From an uncultured bacterium (GTDB taxonomy: Bacteria > Edwardsbacteria > AC1 > EtOH8): 64,000 nucleotides of DNA. Location of the stretch: NCBI GenBank assembly GCA_937863685.1, contig CALMGM010000005.1, positions 496,001 to 560,000 on the forward strand, read 5' to 3'. The notes beneath the pieces are model-generated. The model searched no databases, was not told the DNA's origin, and saw only the letters and a list, made by a program, of their open reading frames with translations. The position numbers and the translations under genes were made by a program. Shown in pieces: positions 1-9,683 of the stretch. Each line of letters begins with the position of its first letter. The stretch's first letter is position 1.

Positions 1-664
1 CCTGGTGAGTGCGACCGTAATCGTAAAAATACTTCAGGAATAATTTCCACTTTTTTCCCAGCATTTGCATCTGACCGCAGTCCTTTATCTTTTTTGCGTA
101 GGTGATCGAGCCGACCACGCCCGCCTCGGCATACCCGGATTTCAGGAATATTTCATCGCGGACCAGCTGCTTTGGCCCGGGCCAGTCTACGGAATCATGA
201 AAGGCGATGATGCCGCCTTCGATCAAATGCGGACTCCAAAGTTCGAAATCCTGCTTTACCAGTTCATACTCGTGGGCCCCGTCTATGAATAAAAACTCTA
301 TGGGCCCCTGCCATTCCTCAGCCGCCAGTTCGGAGGTCTTCACCAGCGGGATCACTTTGTGTCCCACTCCGGCCTTTTTAATATTGTCCTGGAACTCACC
401 CAGGGTGTCTATCCTGCCCATTTGCTGTTTATGCTCGCTGGAGCCGGAGTGCGGATCTATGGCGTATATCTTGATGCCATCCCGGGCCCCGGCAGCCAGG
501 CAGACGGTGGAACGTCCCTTCCACGATCCTATCTCCACTATGGCACCCATCCCCTTACAGGTCCCGGCCATTCGGAATAAAAATCCCCCTTCCTCCGGCG
601 AAAGGAATCCTTCGATAGCCGAGAATAAAGGTTCCGTATTTTTCCAAGTTTTATTTTCTATCAT
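1..664 (-). CDS. Class I SAM-dependent methyltransferase (Methyltransf_24-like), partial at window edge
   Basis: Manual minus-strand translation MIENKTWKNTEPLFSAIEGFLSPEEGGFLF..GAIVEIGSWKGRST..IEFLFIDGAHEYELVKQDFELW; open to the window start. Confidence 0.75.
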   Translation of the reverse strand, partial: MIENKTWKNTEPLFSAIEGFLSPEEGGFLFRMAGTCKGMGAIVEIGSWKGRSTVCLAAGARDGIKIYAIDPHSGSSEHKQQMGRIDTLGEFQDNIKKAGVGHKVIPLVKTSELAAEEWQGPIEFLFIDGAHEYELVKQDFELWSPHLIEGGIIAFHDSVDWPGPKQLVRDEIFLKSGYAEAGVVGSITYAKKIKDCGQMQMLGKKWKLFLKYFYDYGRTHQ

Positions 665-713
665 TTGCAACTCTATCTTTTTGGCCGGAATGTTTCATTT
701 CAAGACATTTCCG

Positions 714-1730
714 TCAGATCAATTCCTCGTGGTTTGTGTTGCCGGTCCAGCCCTCTTTTTCCAGCATTTCAAAGATCTGGTCTTTTGTCATTCTTTGAGC
801 CAGGGCGGAACTGTATTCGAATATTTCGACTTTTTTGTGCTTGAGGTAATGGCCTCCGGGATCTGCGTCCGTCAAATGCGAAAGAATTATATAATGGCTC
901 CCGGCGTCGACCGTCCGCATCGATTCCTCTTCGGAGATCAGCGTTTCATGAATCTTTTCCCCGGGGCGCATCCCGATATTCTTAACGGAGATTTTTTTGC
1001 CTCCGTCCTGGGCCATCACTTCGGCTAGGTCCTTGACCAGCAGCGCCGGCAGCTTTTTCACGAAGATCTCGCCCCCCTTGGCCTTTACGGACGCCCAAAA
1101 TACCAGGTCGATGGCCTGGCCCAGGGTCAATACAAACCTGGTCATCCGGGGATGGGTGATGGTCAACGGCCCGCCGTGCTCCAGCTGCTTCCGGAAAAGT
1201 GGAATGACGCTGCCCCGGGAGCCGATCACGTTCCCGTAACGGACGCAGGCATAGACCGGGAAGTTCTTCCGGGTTTTAAAATTGGCGGAAATAAACAACC
1301 GTTCCTGAAGGGCCTTGGTCATGCCCATTGTATTGACCGGCTTTACCGCCTTGTCGGTGGAAATGGATATGACCCGGGACACTCCTTCCTCCCGGCAGGC
1401 GGTGATGATGTTGTGGGCGCCGATCACGTTGGTCAGGACCGCTTCCCGGACATTATATTCGCAGGATGGCACCTGTTTTAAAGCCGCCGCATGAAAGACC
1501 ACGTCCACGCCCCTCAAGGCGACCTTGACTGCAGAATAATCACGGACGTTGCCGATGATGAATTTGATCTGGGGATCGTTCCGGAACTCGTAGCGCATGT
1601 CATCCTGTTTTTTCTCGTCCCGGCTGAATACTATGATCTTTTTGGGGCGCTTCTTCAAAAGCTTTTTGGCTATATAATGTCCGAAGGAACCGGTGCCGCC
1701 GGTGATCAAAACATTCTTATTCAAAAACAT
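714..1730 (-). CDS. Polysaccharide biosynthesis NAD-dependent epimerase/dehydratase (CapE/FlaA1-like UDP-GlcNAc 4,6-dehydratase)
   Basis: VLITGGTGSFGHYIAKKLL Rossmann motif; FSRDEKKQDDMRYEF; family-typical C-terminus. Confidence 0.88.
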   Translation of the reverse strand: MFLNKNVLITGGTGSFGHYIAKKLLKKRPKKIIVFSRDEKKQDDMRYEFRNDPQIKFIIGNVRDYSAVKVALRGVDVVFHAAALKQVPSCEYNVREAVLTNVIGAHNIITACREEGVSRVISISTDKAVKPVNTMGMTKALQERLFISANFKTRKNFPVYACVRYGNVIGSRGSVIPLFRKQLEHGGPLTITHPRMTRFVLTLGQAIDLVFWASVKAKGGEIFVKKLPALLVKDLAEVMAQDGGKKISVKNIGMRPGEKIHETLISEEESMRTVDAGSHYIILSHLTDADPGGHYLKHKKVEIFEYSSALAQRMTKDQIFEMLEKEGWTGNTNHEELI

Positions 1731-1775
1731 GCTTCGCTCCTTATGACCTTTTCAAATGATGCCGTTCCAAGTTCG

Positions 1776-2192
1776 TCAGATGTCTAATTTATAGGGGTGG
1801 GTGTCGCCATCCTGGGGGTTGAAGGGTTCGTCGGTGTAAGCCAGCAGGTACATCATTTCTTCGCCGGTATTCCTGATGGCGTGGGCCGACCTTAAAGGAA
1901 GTTCCACCGTTATCATGTTGTCCTCGCCCATAATGATCTCGGTCCGCTGTTTGGTGTCTATGTCCTCCAACACCAGCAGTGCCTTGCCTTTGATGACGCA
2001 GAACCATTCGTGCTTGCGCAGGTGGTAGTGGTGCCCCTTGGAGATGCCGGGATGGGCGGTGGTCACGAAGAACTGGCCGAAAGCCTCCCGGCCGGGATGC
2101 AGGTCCTCTTTGCGCAGCACCTCGGTCAGCCAGCCCCGCTGGTCGGTCTTGATGTCCAGCTTGTTGACTTTCAATATTGGCGGGCCTCCCAT
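1776..2192 (-). CDS. Cupin-type polysaccharide biosynthesis protein resembling the CapF C-terminal domain
   Basis: DQRGWLTEVL..FFVTTAHPGISKGHHYHLRKHEWFCVIKGKALL..HAIRNTGEE..EPFNPQDGDT. Confidence 0.8.
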   Translation of the reverse strand: MGGPPILKVNKLDIKTDQRGWLTEVLRKEDLHPGREAFGQFFVTTAHPGISKGHHYHLRKHEWFCVIKGKALLVLEDIDTKQRTEIIMGEDNMITVELPLRSAHAIRNTGEEMMYLLAYTDEPFNPQDGDTHPYKLDI

Positions 2193-3034
2193 TCAAATTT
2201 TATGGTTTCAAAGCTTTTCTTCAGGTCCCAGACCTTGGTATTGAAATTTTTTTGGGCCTTTGTTGTGTCCAGCGATGCGTCCCGGGGCCTGGGAGCCCGG
2301 TAATTCGCCGAAGAGGACAAACCCGGCTTGACGGCTTTAGGATCGAATCCGAAAATCTGAGCGGCCGTTCTGATGAATTCGTATTTGGTATAGCTCTGGC
2401 TGCTGCCGATATTGAATATTCCGCCCAAACGCCGGGCCAGTATTTCTTCGATGAAAAGCGCCAGGTTGCGGGTGGAAACGGGGGTAAATAACTGGTCGGT
2501 GAAACCATTGACCGCTTCCCCTTTCCTTAACCGAAAGATCACTTTTTCCACCATCCCCGGCCTTTGGGGATCGCTGCCCAGCCCGTAAATGCTGGTGCGG
2601 ATTATGCAGCCATCACCGGGAACCTCGTTCTCCCCCTCCAGCTTGGTCCGGCCGTAAACCGAGAGTGGAGAGGGTTTGTCCTCTTCAGAATAATTTCCTT
2701 TTACCCCGTCAAAGACAAAGTCAGTGGAAATATAGACAATGTGGGCCCCTGCAACCGAGGCCGCTATATTGCGGGTGGCCATAACGTTCGCCTGATAAGC
2801 CTGTTCGGGGTGTTCTTGGCATTGGTCCACGTTGGTCATGGCGGCAGTATGCACTACAGCCTCAAAATCCGCAAGGTTCAGGTTCGGCCTTGTCAAATCG
2901 CATTCAATTGCTTTGGCACTCGTAGATTTAACCGGTGTGTGGTGTGTGGTGTAACTGACCTGGTGTTTTTGGGAAAGCTGTTCGACCAGGGTCTTTCCCA
3001 ACATCCCGGCCCCGCCGGTGACCAGCACTCTCAT
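2171..3034 (-). CDS. NAD-dependent sugar reductase, RmlD/SDR family
   Basis: VLVTGGAGMLGK; YISTDFVFDGVKGNYSEEDKPSPLSVYGRTKLEGE. Confidence 0.85.
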   Translation of the reverse strand: MRVLVTGGAGMLGKTLVEQLSQKHQVSYTTHHTPVKSTSAKAIECDLTRPNLNLADFEAVVHTAAMTNVDQCQEHPEQAYQANVMATRNIAASVAGAHIVYISTDFVFDGVKGNYSEEDKPSPLSVYGRTKLEGENEVPGDGCIIRTSIYGLGSDPQRPGMVEKVIFRLRKGEAVNGFTDQLFTPVSTRNLALFIEEILARRLGGIFNIGSSQSYTKYEFIRTAAQIFGFDPKAVKPGLSSSANYRAPRPRDASLDTTKAQKNFNTKVWDLKKSFETIKFEWEARQY

Positions 3035-3124
3035 TTTTCACCTTTCCGACCTGGCGGTTCAAACAAAAGTTCACGGCTTCAAGCGACCCGTCCCTTAACT
3101 GATGCTGCAGGATTTTTAATTAAT

Positions 3125-3150
3125 GCCCCTGCGGAAGAAACCGCAGGGGC
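3125..3150 (-). terminator. Strong intergenic hairpin, possible terminator
   Basis: GCCCCTGCGG-AAGAAA-CCGCAGGGGC perfect 10-bp stem; flanking T-tract weak. Confidence 0.5.
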
Positions 3151-3177
3151 TGTCTTTGATCCCGTTATCCCCGCTTT

Positions 3178-5418
3178 TCAGGTCCGGCTGAAGGGATTCA
3201 ACTTCTTGCGTTTTTCCTTGCGGCTCTTTTTACGGTGATCTTCGTCATATTCAAAATGATAGTAATAGGAGTATCCCGACAGCATATCGGTGCTTATGTT
3301 ATTGAGCACCGCCCCGGCTATGGCGGCATTGACGTTGGTCAACAGCGATTTGGCCCTTCTGGCCGCTTCCCGGTCGGTCTTTCCGGAATGGATCACCAGA
3401 AGCACAACGTCAGCCTCGGCTGCCAGGACCGCGGCATCGGTTACCGTGATAACCGGCGGACAATCGATGATCACCAGTTCGCAACAGGAACGCATCTCCT
3501 GGATCAGTTTTTTCATCTTGTGGGAGCTCAGAAGTTCCGAGGGGTTGGGGGGAATGGTGCCGGCTGGCAGGATGAAAAGGTTTTCGATCCCGGAAGGGAC
3601 CATGGCTTTCTGAAGGTCCCCGCCCTTTATCAAAAGCTCGGTCAGGCCTGGTTCCTGGGGAATGCCGAAAACTCCGGAGACCATGGGGCGCCGCAGATCC
3701 CCGTCCACGATCAGTGTCTTGGTCCCCACCTGGGCCATGGTGATGGCCAGATTGGAAGCGGTGGTGGTCTTCCCCTCCGAAGGGCCGGAGGAGGTCACCA
3801 GAATGACCTTCAGCGGCTGGTCGGGTCTTAGAAACTGCAGGTTGGTGCGCAGAATGCGATAGGTCTCCGAGATGGGAGACTTGGGCAGGTGATGGCTGAT
3901 CAGCCGTTTGGCAATTGACGAAGCCACGTTGCTGTTGTAGGCGCTGCCGTTTTCAACCTCGTCCTTGTCTATGGCCGGGATCAGTCCCAACACCGGCAGG
4001 TTCAGGAACTGCTCGATATCATGTATATTCTTGAGGGAAGTATCCAAATATTCCATCAACAGCACGATGCCGATGCCAAGGGAGAGCCCCAGTATGGCAC
4101 CGAACAATATGTTGAGTTTGCGCCGCGGGCCCACCGGTTTGTTTGGGATCTCGGCCGGGTCTATTATCTTAACGTTGCCCAGTTTCCCGGCTTCGGAAAT
4201 GCGGACCTCCTCGTATTTTTCCATCAGCATCTTGTAAATGTTATCGTCCAGTTCAAACTGACGGGTCAGCCGGGCCAGCTCCACCTCCTTGGGCGGGATG
4301 GCTTTCAGTTTCCCCAGATAATCGTTCACCACCCGCTGCTGGGCAAGTTCCTTGGCTTTGGAGGTCTCGATCTCAACCTGAAGGTCCAAGCTCTTGCTCA
4401 CCAGTTCTTCGGACAGCGCAATGGGATCGATGCTGCTGTTCTCCTGGGCCACGATCTTGGAGATCTCCTCCTTCAGCCGGGACTTGGTGTTTTCTATTTT
4501 CTTGGCCAGATCCTTCATCCTGGGATGGTCTGGCGGAAACCCCTGGGAGGTCATGGTGGCCATCTGGGTCTGCAGATTCAGCAGGTCCTGCCGCAGGCCG
4601 GATGCCAAAGGCGAAGATACCTGGGAGACATTCTCCAGCATATTCTTTTTCTGGAAGTCCAACTGGCCCTGAAGGTATGCCAGGCGCTTTTCGGCCGATT
4701 CCCTTTCCACCCTGGTCAGGTTATACTGGGATTCAAAAGAGGTCAGCTTGTCTATCAGGTTTTTTGATTCGTCGGAAAGCGACACCACTTGGTTGGTCTG
4801 CTTGAACAGCCGCAATTGGTTTTCTTCATTAAAAAGTCTTTTTTCTATTACCGGCAGCTGTACCTCCAAAAAGCGCCTGATCTCCGTGAACTCGCCCCGG
4901 CTATAGCTTAGATTGCGGGTGATAAAGGCCTGCCCCACGGTGTTGGCAATGGCTGCAGCCTGGGCCGGCCCGTTGCTGCTGGCTATCACCGTTATGACAT
5001 CGGTGGTGCGGGAGGACAACACGATGGTGGAGAACATAATGGTCTCTGTCAGCATGGTATCGGCGGTAAAACCCAATTCCCGGGCATCGGGCCTGGCTTT
5101 TAAGAGCAGGGCCGCTTCGTTGGCCATACTGCGGCTGCGGATGATCTCCACCTGATTGTTGATCATGTTGCGGCTCTGCTCGGTCTCCATCATCATCCCC
5201 AATATGGGTTTGTTGTCCCGCTGGACCAAAAGACTGATGTTGGCTTCGTAAATATTGGGCTGGCGGAACGAAAAGACGATGGAGGAGATCAGCACCGTCA
5301 GGAATGATCCCAGCACTATCCACCGTCGCCGCATGATTATCCTCATAAGTTCATGCAGCCCTACATGGGCGATCTCGGTCGATATTACTTTGCTTTCGCT
5401 ATTGCTGCTTTTCATCAT
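3178..5418 (-). CDS. Wzc-like polysaccharide co-polymerase fused to BY-type tyrosine kinase
   Basis: N-terminal Wzz region and coiled coil; Walker A SSGPSEGKTTTASNLA; LIVDGDLRRP; C-terminal Tyr cluster YSYYYHFEYDEDH. Confidence 0.92.
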   Translation of the reverse strand: MMKSSNSESKVISTEIAHVGLHELMRIIMRRRWIVLGSFLTVLISSIVFSFRQPNIYEANISLLVQRDNKPILGMMMETEQSRNMINNQVEIIRSRSMANEAALLLKARPDARELGFTADTMLTETIMFSTIVLSSRTTDVITVIASSNGPAQAAAIANTVGQAFITRNLSYSRGEFTEIRRFLEVQLPVIEKRLFNEENQLRLFKQTNQVVSLSDESKNLIDKLTSFESQYNLTRVERESAEKRLAYLQGQLDFQKKNMLENVSQVSSPLASGLRQDLLNLQTQMATMTSQGFPPDHPRMKDLAKKIENTKSRLKEEISKIVAQENSSIDPIALSEELVSKSLDLQVEIETSKAKELAQQRVVNDYLGKLKAIPPKEVELARLTRQFELDDNIYKMLMEKYEEVRISEAGKLGNVKIIDPAEIPNKPVGPRRKLNILFGAILGLSLGIGIVLLMEYLDTSLKNIHDIEQFLNLPVLGLIPAIDKDEVENGSAYNSNVASSIAKRLISHHLPKSPISETYRILRTNLQFLRPDQPLKVILVTSSGPSEGKTTTASNLAITMAQVGTKTLIVDGDLRRPMVSGVFGIPQEPGLTELLIKGGDLQKAMVPSGIENLFILPAGTIPPNPSELLSSHKMKKLIQEMRSCCELVIIDCPPVITVTDAAVLAAEADVVLLVIHSGKTDREAARRAKSLLTNVNAAIAGAVLNNISTDMLSGYSYYYHFEYDEDHRKKSRKEKRKKLNPFSRT

Positions 5419-5419
5419 T

Positions 5420-5920
5420 TTATCTTACCCCCGCCACTACCAGATAGGCCGTTATCAATACCGCGGCTTGGCTTAAAAAGCCGGTCATTCGCATCATCTT
5501 GTGATAGAAAGTAGTGGGGACGATCACTACATCGCCTTGATCCAGCATCGGAATTATAGATTTGTCGGCTTTATTGCTATATTTGCTGATATTGATCTTG
5601 TTGGTCTGGCCCTGGCCGAAACTTCCCCTAACCAGCTTGACCCTGGATAGAGCGGCATCTTCGGTAGGCCCTCCGGCGTAGGAGATCAAGCCCACTACAT
5701 CGGTGGTCACCGGCACCCGGTAGCGGCCCGGTTTATTTACCTGTCCCCATATCTGGACCTCGATCAGAACCTCTCTCTCGTATATATCCCTGGAAGGAAC
5801 GGCCTGCGTCGAAGCCCTCTCCAGATAACCGTCGGTTTGGGCAAAAAGAAGCTCATTATTGCTCAAAACACAGCAGGCAATCAGCAAAAGACCATTGAGC
5901 TTGTGGTTAAAAAACTTCAT
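5420..5920 (-). CDS. Short SLBB-domain polysaccharide export-like protein
   Basis: Signal peptide; VLIEVQIWGQVNKPGRYRVPVTTDVVGLISYAGGPTEDA; no N-terminal poly_export domain; C-terminal TM. Confidence 0.8.
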   Translation of the reverse strand: MKFFNHKLNGLLLIACCVLSNNELLFAQTDGYLERASTQAVPSRDIYEREVLIEVQIWGQVNKPGRYRVPVTTDVVGLISYAGGPTEDAALSRVKLVRGSFGQGQTNKINISKYSNKADKSIIPMLDQGDVVIVPTTFYHKMMRMTGFLSQAAVLITAYLVVAGVR

Positions 5921-6458
5921 TATTTAGGATCTCCTAGTATCGTTGGTTTCTGATAATATACCGGTCGCTGAACCACAGCTACTAAGTAGAATTACAAAGG
6001 ACTTAGCAGATTTTTTCAATTGGTCGTTAATTGATTAAAGTTATCACATTTTTTAATCAAAGTCAATAACTTAATGCATAATTTAACCTTAGCCTGAAAA
6101 CCGTAATAATATTTGCCGGCCGTAATATTCATTGCTTTTCGATATTTAGGGCTTCTCCAATGCTCTGAACGGTATATGCTGAACAATTTCGGCGGACAAA
6201 ATCCGCAATTCCTTCGGCCAAAGGCAATAACGCAATTCCTCATACCTTAAGCCAAGGGCAATAAAAACTGTCAAAACCGCCAAAAACAAGCTGAAAAATG
6301 CCGGTCCCTGTAATTTTCCAGGGCTAGGGGTTCAGACATAGGCCTTGGGACAGAATGCTTCGGGCCTTCAGCAGATGGGTACGAACCCTGAGACCAACGG
6401 CAGGACCACTAGAAAAAGCCGTAAACTAACTGCCCGGTCCGTTGCCTTGAAATTAGCA

Positions 6459-7640
6459 TCATTCTATAGGCATCTGATGGATCAGGTCCGATATTTTATC
6501 CAGCATTTCTTTCAAACCGAACGCCCTCCTCACCCTTATAGACCCGTTGTTAATGATCCTTTTGCGAAGCGGCTTGTCCGCAAGCAGCCTTTCGATGGCC
6601 CCGGCCAATTGGCCATGCGCTCCCGGGGACACCAGCAATCCGTCATCCCCATCCCGGATGATCTCGTCAGATGCGCCCCCCCTGGCGGCTATCACCGGAA
6701 CCCCCAGAGCCATGGCTTCAATGATCACCCGGCCGAAAGGTTCCGGTTCAATGGAACTGTGCACCAGAATATCCAAGCGCTGCATCAGCGGATATACGTT
6801 TTCCAACTGCCCGGTAAAGACCACGCGTTTCTGGATTTTGTTGCCGGCAACAAAATTCTCCAGCTCCTGCTTGAACCCCTGTTCCAGGAACAGGGATTCT
6901 CCGATGATAAGGAATTTTGCCCGGGGTAATTTTCCGGCCAGCAGTCGGACAGCCCGCAGGAAAACATCCTGTCCCTTCCACCGGGCGATCTGCCCCACAA
7001 TGCCTATGAATTGACAGTTTTTTGAGTTTCGCAAGATCCTTTTTATTTCGGCCGGCATTTCCCGGGCCGCCATTTTATGTACCTTGTCGGTATCGATGCC
7101 ATTATAGATGATTGATACCTTTGAGGCGTCAAACGGCCTGGACGCCGCTTCCGATACTGCGATTATCCTGTCCGGCAAAAATGCTGAAAATATCCTGATC
7201 ATCCGAGCCGGGGTTTTATGGACCGGGATATCCCGCACATGCCATATCACCTTCACTCCGGCTGCCCGTCCCGCCAGACCTCCCAGAATATGGCTTTTAA
7301 GGCTGTTGGTGTAGATGATATCGAACTTTTCCCGGCGAAGCAGGCGGCATATGCTGATGACCGCTTTTACCGCCTCTCCCGAGACAGTCAAAAACTTCCA
7401 GGGACCTTTCTGCAGGCCGTGTTTGCTGATTGAAAGGATCCGGTCAGACAGGGAAATGCCATGGATCGTTACCCCCAGATCCCCGGCCGGTCTTATCAAC
7501 TGCCCTCCCTTTACGGTCAAAAGATGGCAGTCCCTGGGTCCGTTGTTCAATCCCTGCAATATGTCCAGCAGGCTGTATTCCGCCCCGCTGATGACTGGCG
7601 AATGATCGAAGAACAGTATTTTTATTTTTTCCGGGGTCAT
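6459..7640 (-). CDS. Glycosyltransferase family 4
   Basis: VHSSIEPEPFGRVIIEAMALGVPVIAARGGASDEII. Confidence 0.9.
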   Translation of the reverse strand: MTPEKIKILFFDHSPVISGAEYSLLDILQGLNNGPRDCHLLTVKGGQLIRPAGDLGVTIHGISLSDRILSISKHGLQKGPWKFLTVSGEAVKAVISICRLLRREKFDIIYTNSLKSHILGGLAGRAAGVKVIWHVRDIPVHKTPARMIRIFSAFLPDRIIAVSEAASRPFDASKVSIIYNGIDTDKVHKMAAREMPAEIKRILRNSKNCQFIGIVGQIARWKGQDVFLRAVRLLAGKLPRAKFLIIGESLFLEQGFKQELENFVAGNKIQKRVVFTGQLENVYPLMQRLDILVHSSIEPEPFGRVIIEAMALGVPVIAARGGASDEIIRDGDDGLLVSPGAHGQLAGAIERLLADKPLRKRIINNGSIRVRRAFGLKEMLDKISDLIHQMPIE

Positions 7641-8686
7641 TTAACGGCGCTCATCATTTTCCGGGCTGCCTCCAGCACCATAACCACGGAAATATCCAGA
7701 CATCTTTGAACCGGCATCTTGCATCTCAGCCTGTGCGATGAATCATAACATGGCCCGCAGTCTGTTTGTTTTTTTATGATCCGGACGTTGGCGGCAGTAT
7801 GCCCGTATACCTCCGGATCCACCGGCCCGAATATCACCACCGTTGGCACGCCCAGAGCCGAAGCGCAGTGGGCCAGGCCGCTGTCGTTGGAGATAAAAAG
7901 CCCGCAGCTTCCGATCAGGGCCAGGGTGGTGCCAAAACTTTCACCGCTTAGATATCGGCAAGCTCCCGGGCCGATGCCCTCGGCCACCCGGCCGGCCAGG
8001 CCGGCCTCCTCTGGGCCGCCGAATATTATCATCGGAAACCCTTGGGCGGCCAGTTCCTTTCCTATGGCAATAAACCTTTCCTCCGGCCAGCGTCTCAGCG
8101 CCATCCCCGATCCGGGATGGATACCGATGACGGGTTTATCCCGGAATATATTGTTTTTATCAAGAAAATCCCCGGCCCGGGCCTGGTCCGTCGCAGAGGG
8201 GCGGATACCGAATCCCGCTTCTTTACCCTCTATGCCCAGTGGTTTTAAAAGATCCATATTTCTGTGTATGAAGTGCCTGTAACCATCGTCTCCGGCCAGC
8301 CGTACATTAAACAGGGCATTGGCATATTTTTTTTCGCAGATCCTAACTCCCGCCCCGCTCAAAAAAGCCAGCAGCCCGCTGCGAAGGCTGGGGGCCGGAA
8401 TTGCGGTTACGAAAGCCCCCGGTGCCTGCTGCCTGATTATTTTTAATAGAGATACTTTGCCAAAGAATCCCCTGTACCGGGGATCGTCCATCGATATTTT
8501 GATGAACCGGCTATCTTCCCCCAGCAGGCTGAGCATCACCTCGTTCTGGGCCAGGACCATGATGGTGCTCCCGGCCAGCTCCCGCCTGGCAGCGTTGATC
8601 ATGGGCAGAGACATTACCATATTCCCGATGCCGCCCCATACCAGGAATAAAACCCGGGAAGGGGGCTTTTTAATTTTCGCAATCAT
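7637..8686 (-). CDS. Glycosyltransferase family 9 (heptosyltransferase-like)
   Basis: VIGIHPGSGMALRRWPEERF; SNDSGLAHCASALGVPTVVIFGPVDPEVYGH; 4-bp overlap with next gene. Confidence 0.9.
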   Translation of the reverse strand: MIAKIKKPPSRVLFLVWGGIGNMVMSLPMINAARRELAGSTIMVLAQNEVMLSLLGEDSRFIKISMDDPRYRGFFGKVSLLKIIRQQAPGAFVTAIPAPSLRSGLLAFLSGAGVRICEKKYANALFNVRLAGDDGYRHFIHRNMDLLKPLGIEGKEAGFGIRPSATDQARAGDFLDKNNIFRDKPVIGIHPGSGMALRRWPEERFIAIGKELAAQGFPMIIFGGPEEAGLAGRVAEGIGPGACRYLSGESFGTTLALIGSCGLFISNDSGLAHCASALGVPTVVIFGPVDPEVYGHTAANVRIIKKQTDCGPCYDSSHRLRCKMPVQRCLDISVVMVLEAARKMMSAVK

Positions 8687-8687
8687 C

Positions 8688-9683
8688 TCAGGCCAACCCC
8701 TCTTCGGTAGGTACTTTTTCGCCTGTGTATATCAGCGGCAATCCCAGCAGGTACATCCCGGGATAGAATAATATTCCCTCCAATATTGATTTGATCTGGC
8801 GCTGCCGGTAAAACCGGGCGATCAGGCCCGCCAGGAAATGGAACTTGTGTCTGCCGGTAAAGCTGCCAGCTGCCAGCCTTTGCCTGATATTGGCAGGAAA
8901 GAGGCAGCCACCCCGGAAACCCGATCTCTCCAGTAATCCCAGCCAGGTGGAAATACTGTAATGCTTTTCTATCACCCCCTCCGGACCCTCCAGACGTCCG
9001 GCACTGCTTTGAAACGCTTCGGCCAGACCCCGAACCGGCTCATTGATGATCTCCAGCCTCCCCCGGGATTCCATGGTCCGGCATATCTCGGCCAGGCTGG
9101 AGGCCAGGTCTCGGCTGTGGTGCAGGGCAGCCGAGGCAAAGGTCAGGATGAAGGTCTCTGGACGGAAAGGCAGATTGTTGACGTCGGCCAGCACCCGGTC
9201 GAAATAAATAGTCCGGTTGAAATACTGCCGGCCCAGCTCCAGTTTGTTGTCGTTCGAGATGTCTATGGCCACCGCCCGGTATCCCCTGCCGGCCAGCCCG
9301 GCCGTGGTCCAACAGGTGCCGGCTCCCACATCCAGCACCCAACCCTGCCCGGGATCCAGACGGGAAATCAATTCCCGGTAATTGGCCTCGGTATCCTGCC
9401 GGTAGACGCTATCCATGTGCCCGCGACTGGCCAGCATCTCGGGAGAGGCGCCGGACAGTGTTTCCTTAGCTCTTTTATAAACCAGGCGGGCCATACTGAC
9501 CGAAGGATCGACAAAGACCAGAGCATCCAGAATGCCGTTCTCTATCGGGTATGTCAGGCCGCAACGGCGGCAAACCACAGATCCCGTGGTCACCTCGATT
9601 TTGTTTTGGTTCTTTACGGTCAGATGCAGATCATCCGATCCGCATCTCAGGCAGATCAATATTTCAACCAAGGCCGGTCTCAT
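8688..9683 (-). CDS. Class I SAM methyltransferase with N-terminal Trm112-like zinc ribbon
   Basis: MRPALVEILICLRCGSDDLHL..VCRRCGLTYPIENGI; VLDVGAGTCWTTAGL; start trimmed from 9845 because the upstream gene ends at 9680. Confidence 0.83.
   Translation of the reverse strand: MRPALVEILICLRCGSDDLHLTVKNQNKIEVTTGSVVCRRCGLTYPIENGILDALVFVDPSVSMARLVYKRAKETLSGASPEMLASRGHMDSVYRQDTEANYRELISRLDPGQGWVLDVGAGTCWTTAGLAGRGYRAVAIDISNDNKLELGRQYFNRTIYFDRVLADVNNLPFRPETFILTFASAALHHSRDLASSLAEICRTMESRGRLEIINEPVRGLAEAFQSSAGRLEGPEGVIEKHYSISTWLGLLERSGFRGGCLFPANIRQRLAAGSFTGRHKFHFLAGLIARFYRQRQIKSILEGILFYPGMYLLGLPLIYTGEKVPTEEGLA

Noticed and set aside
207-1028. Plus-strand 273-aa ORF
   Set aside because: Antisense to the methyltransferase and CapE-like genes
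6016-6243. 75-aa minus-strand ORF in the long intergenic gap
   Set aside because: No SD, no domain and atypical composition; region treated as a leader instead
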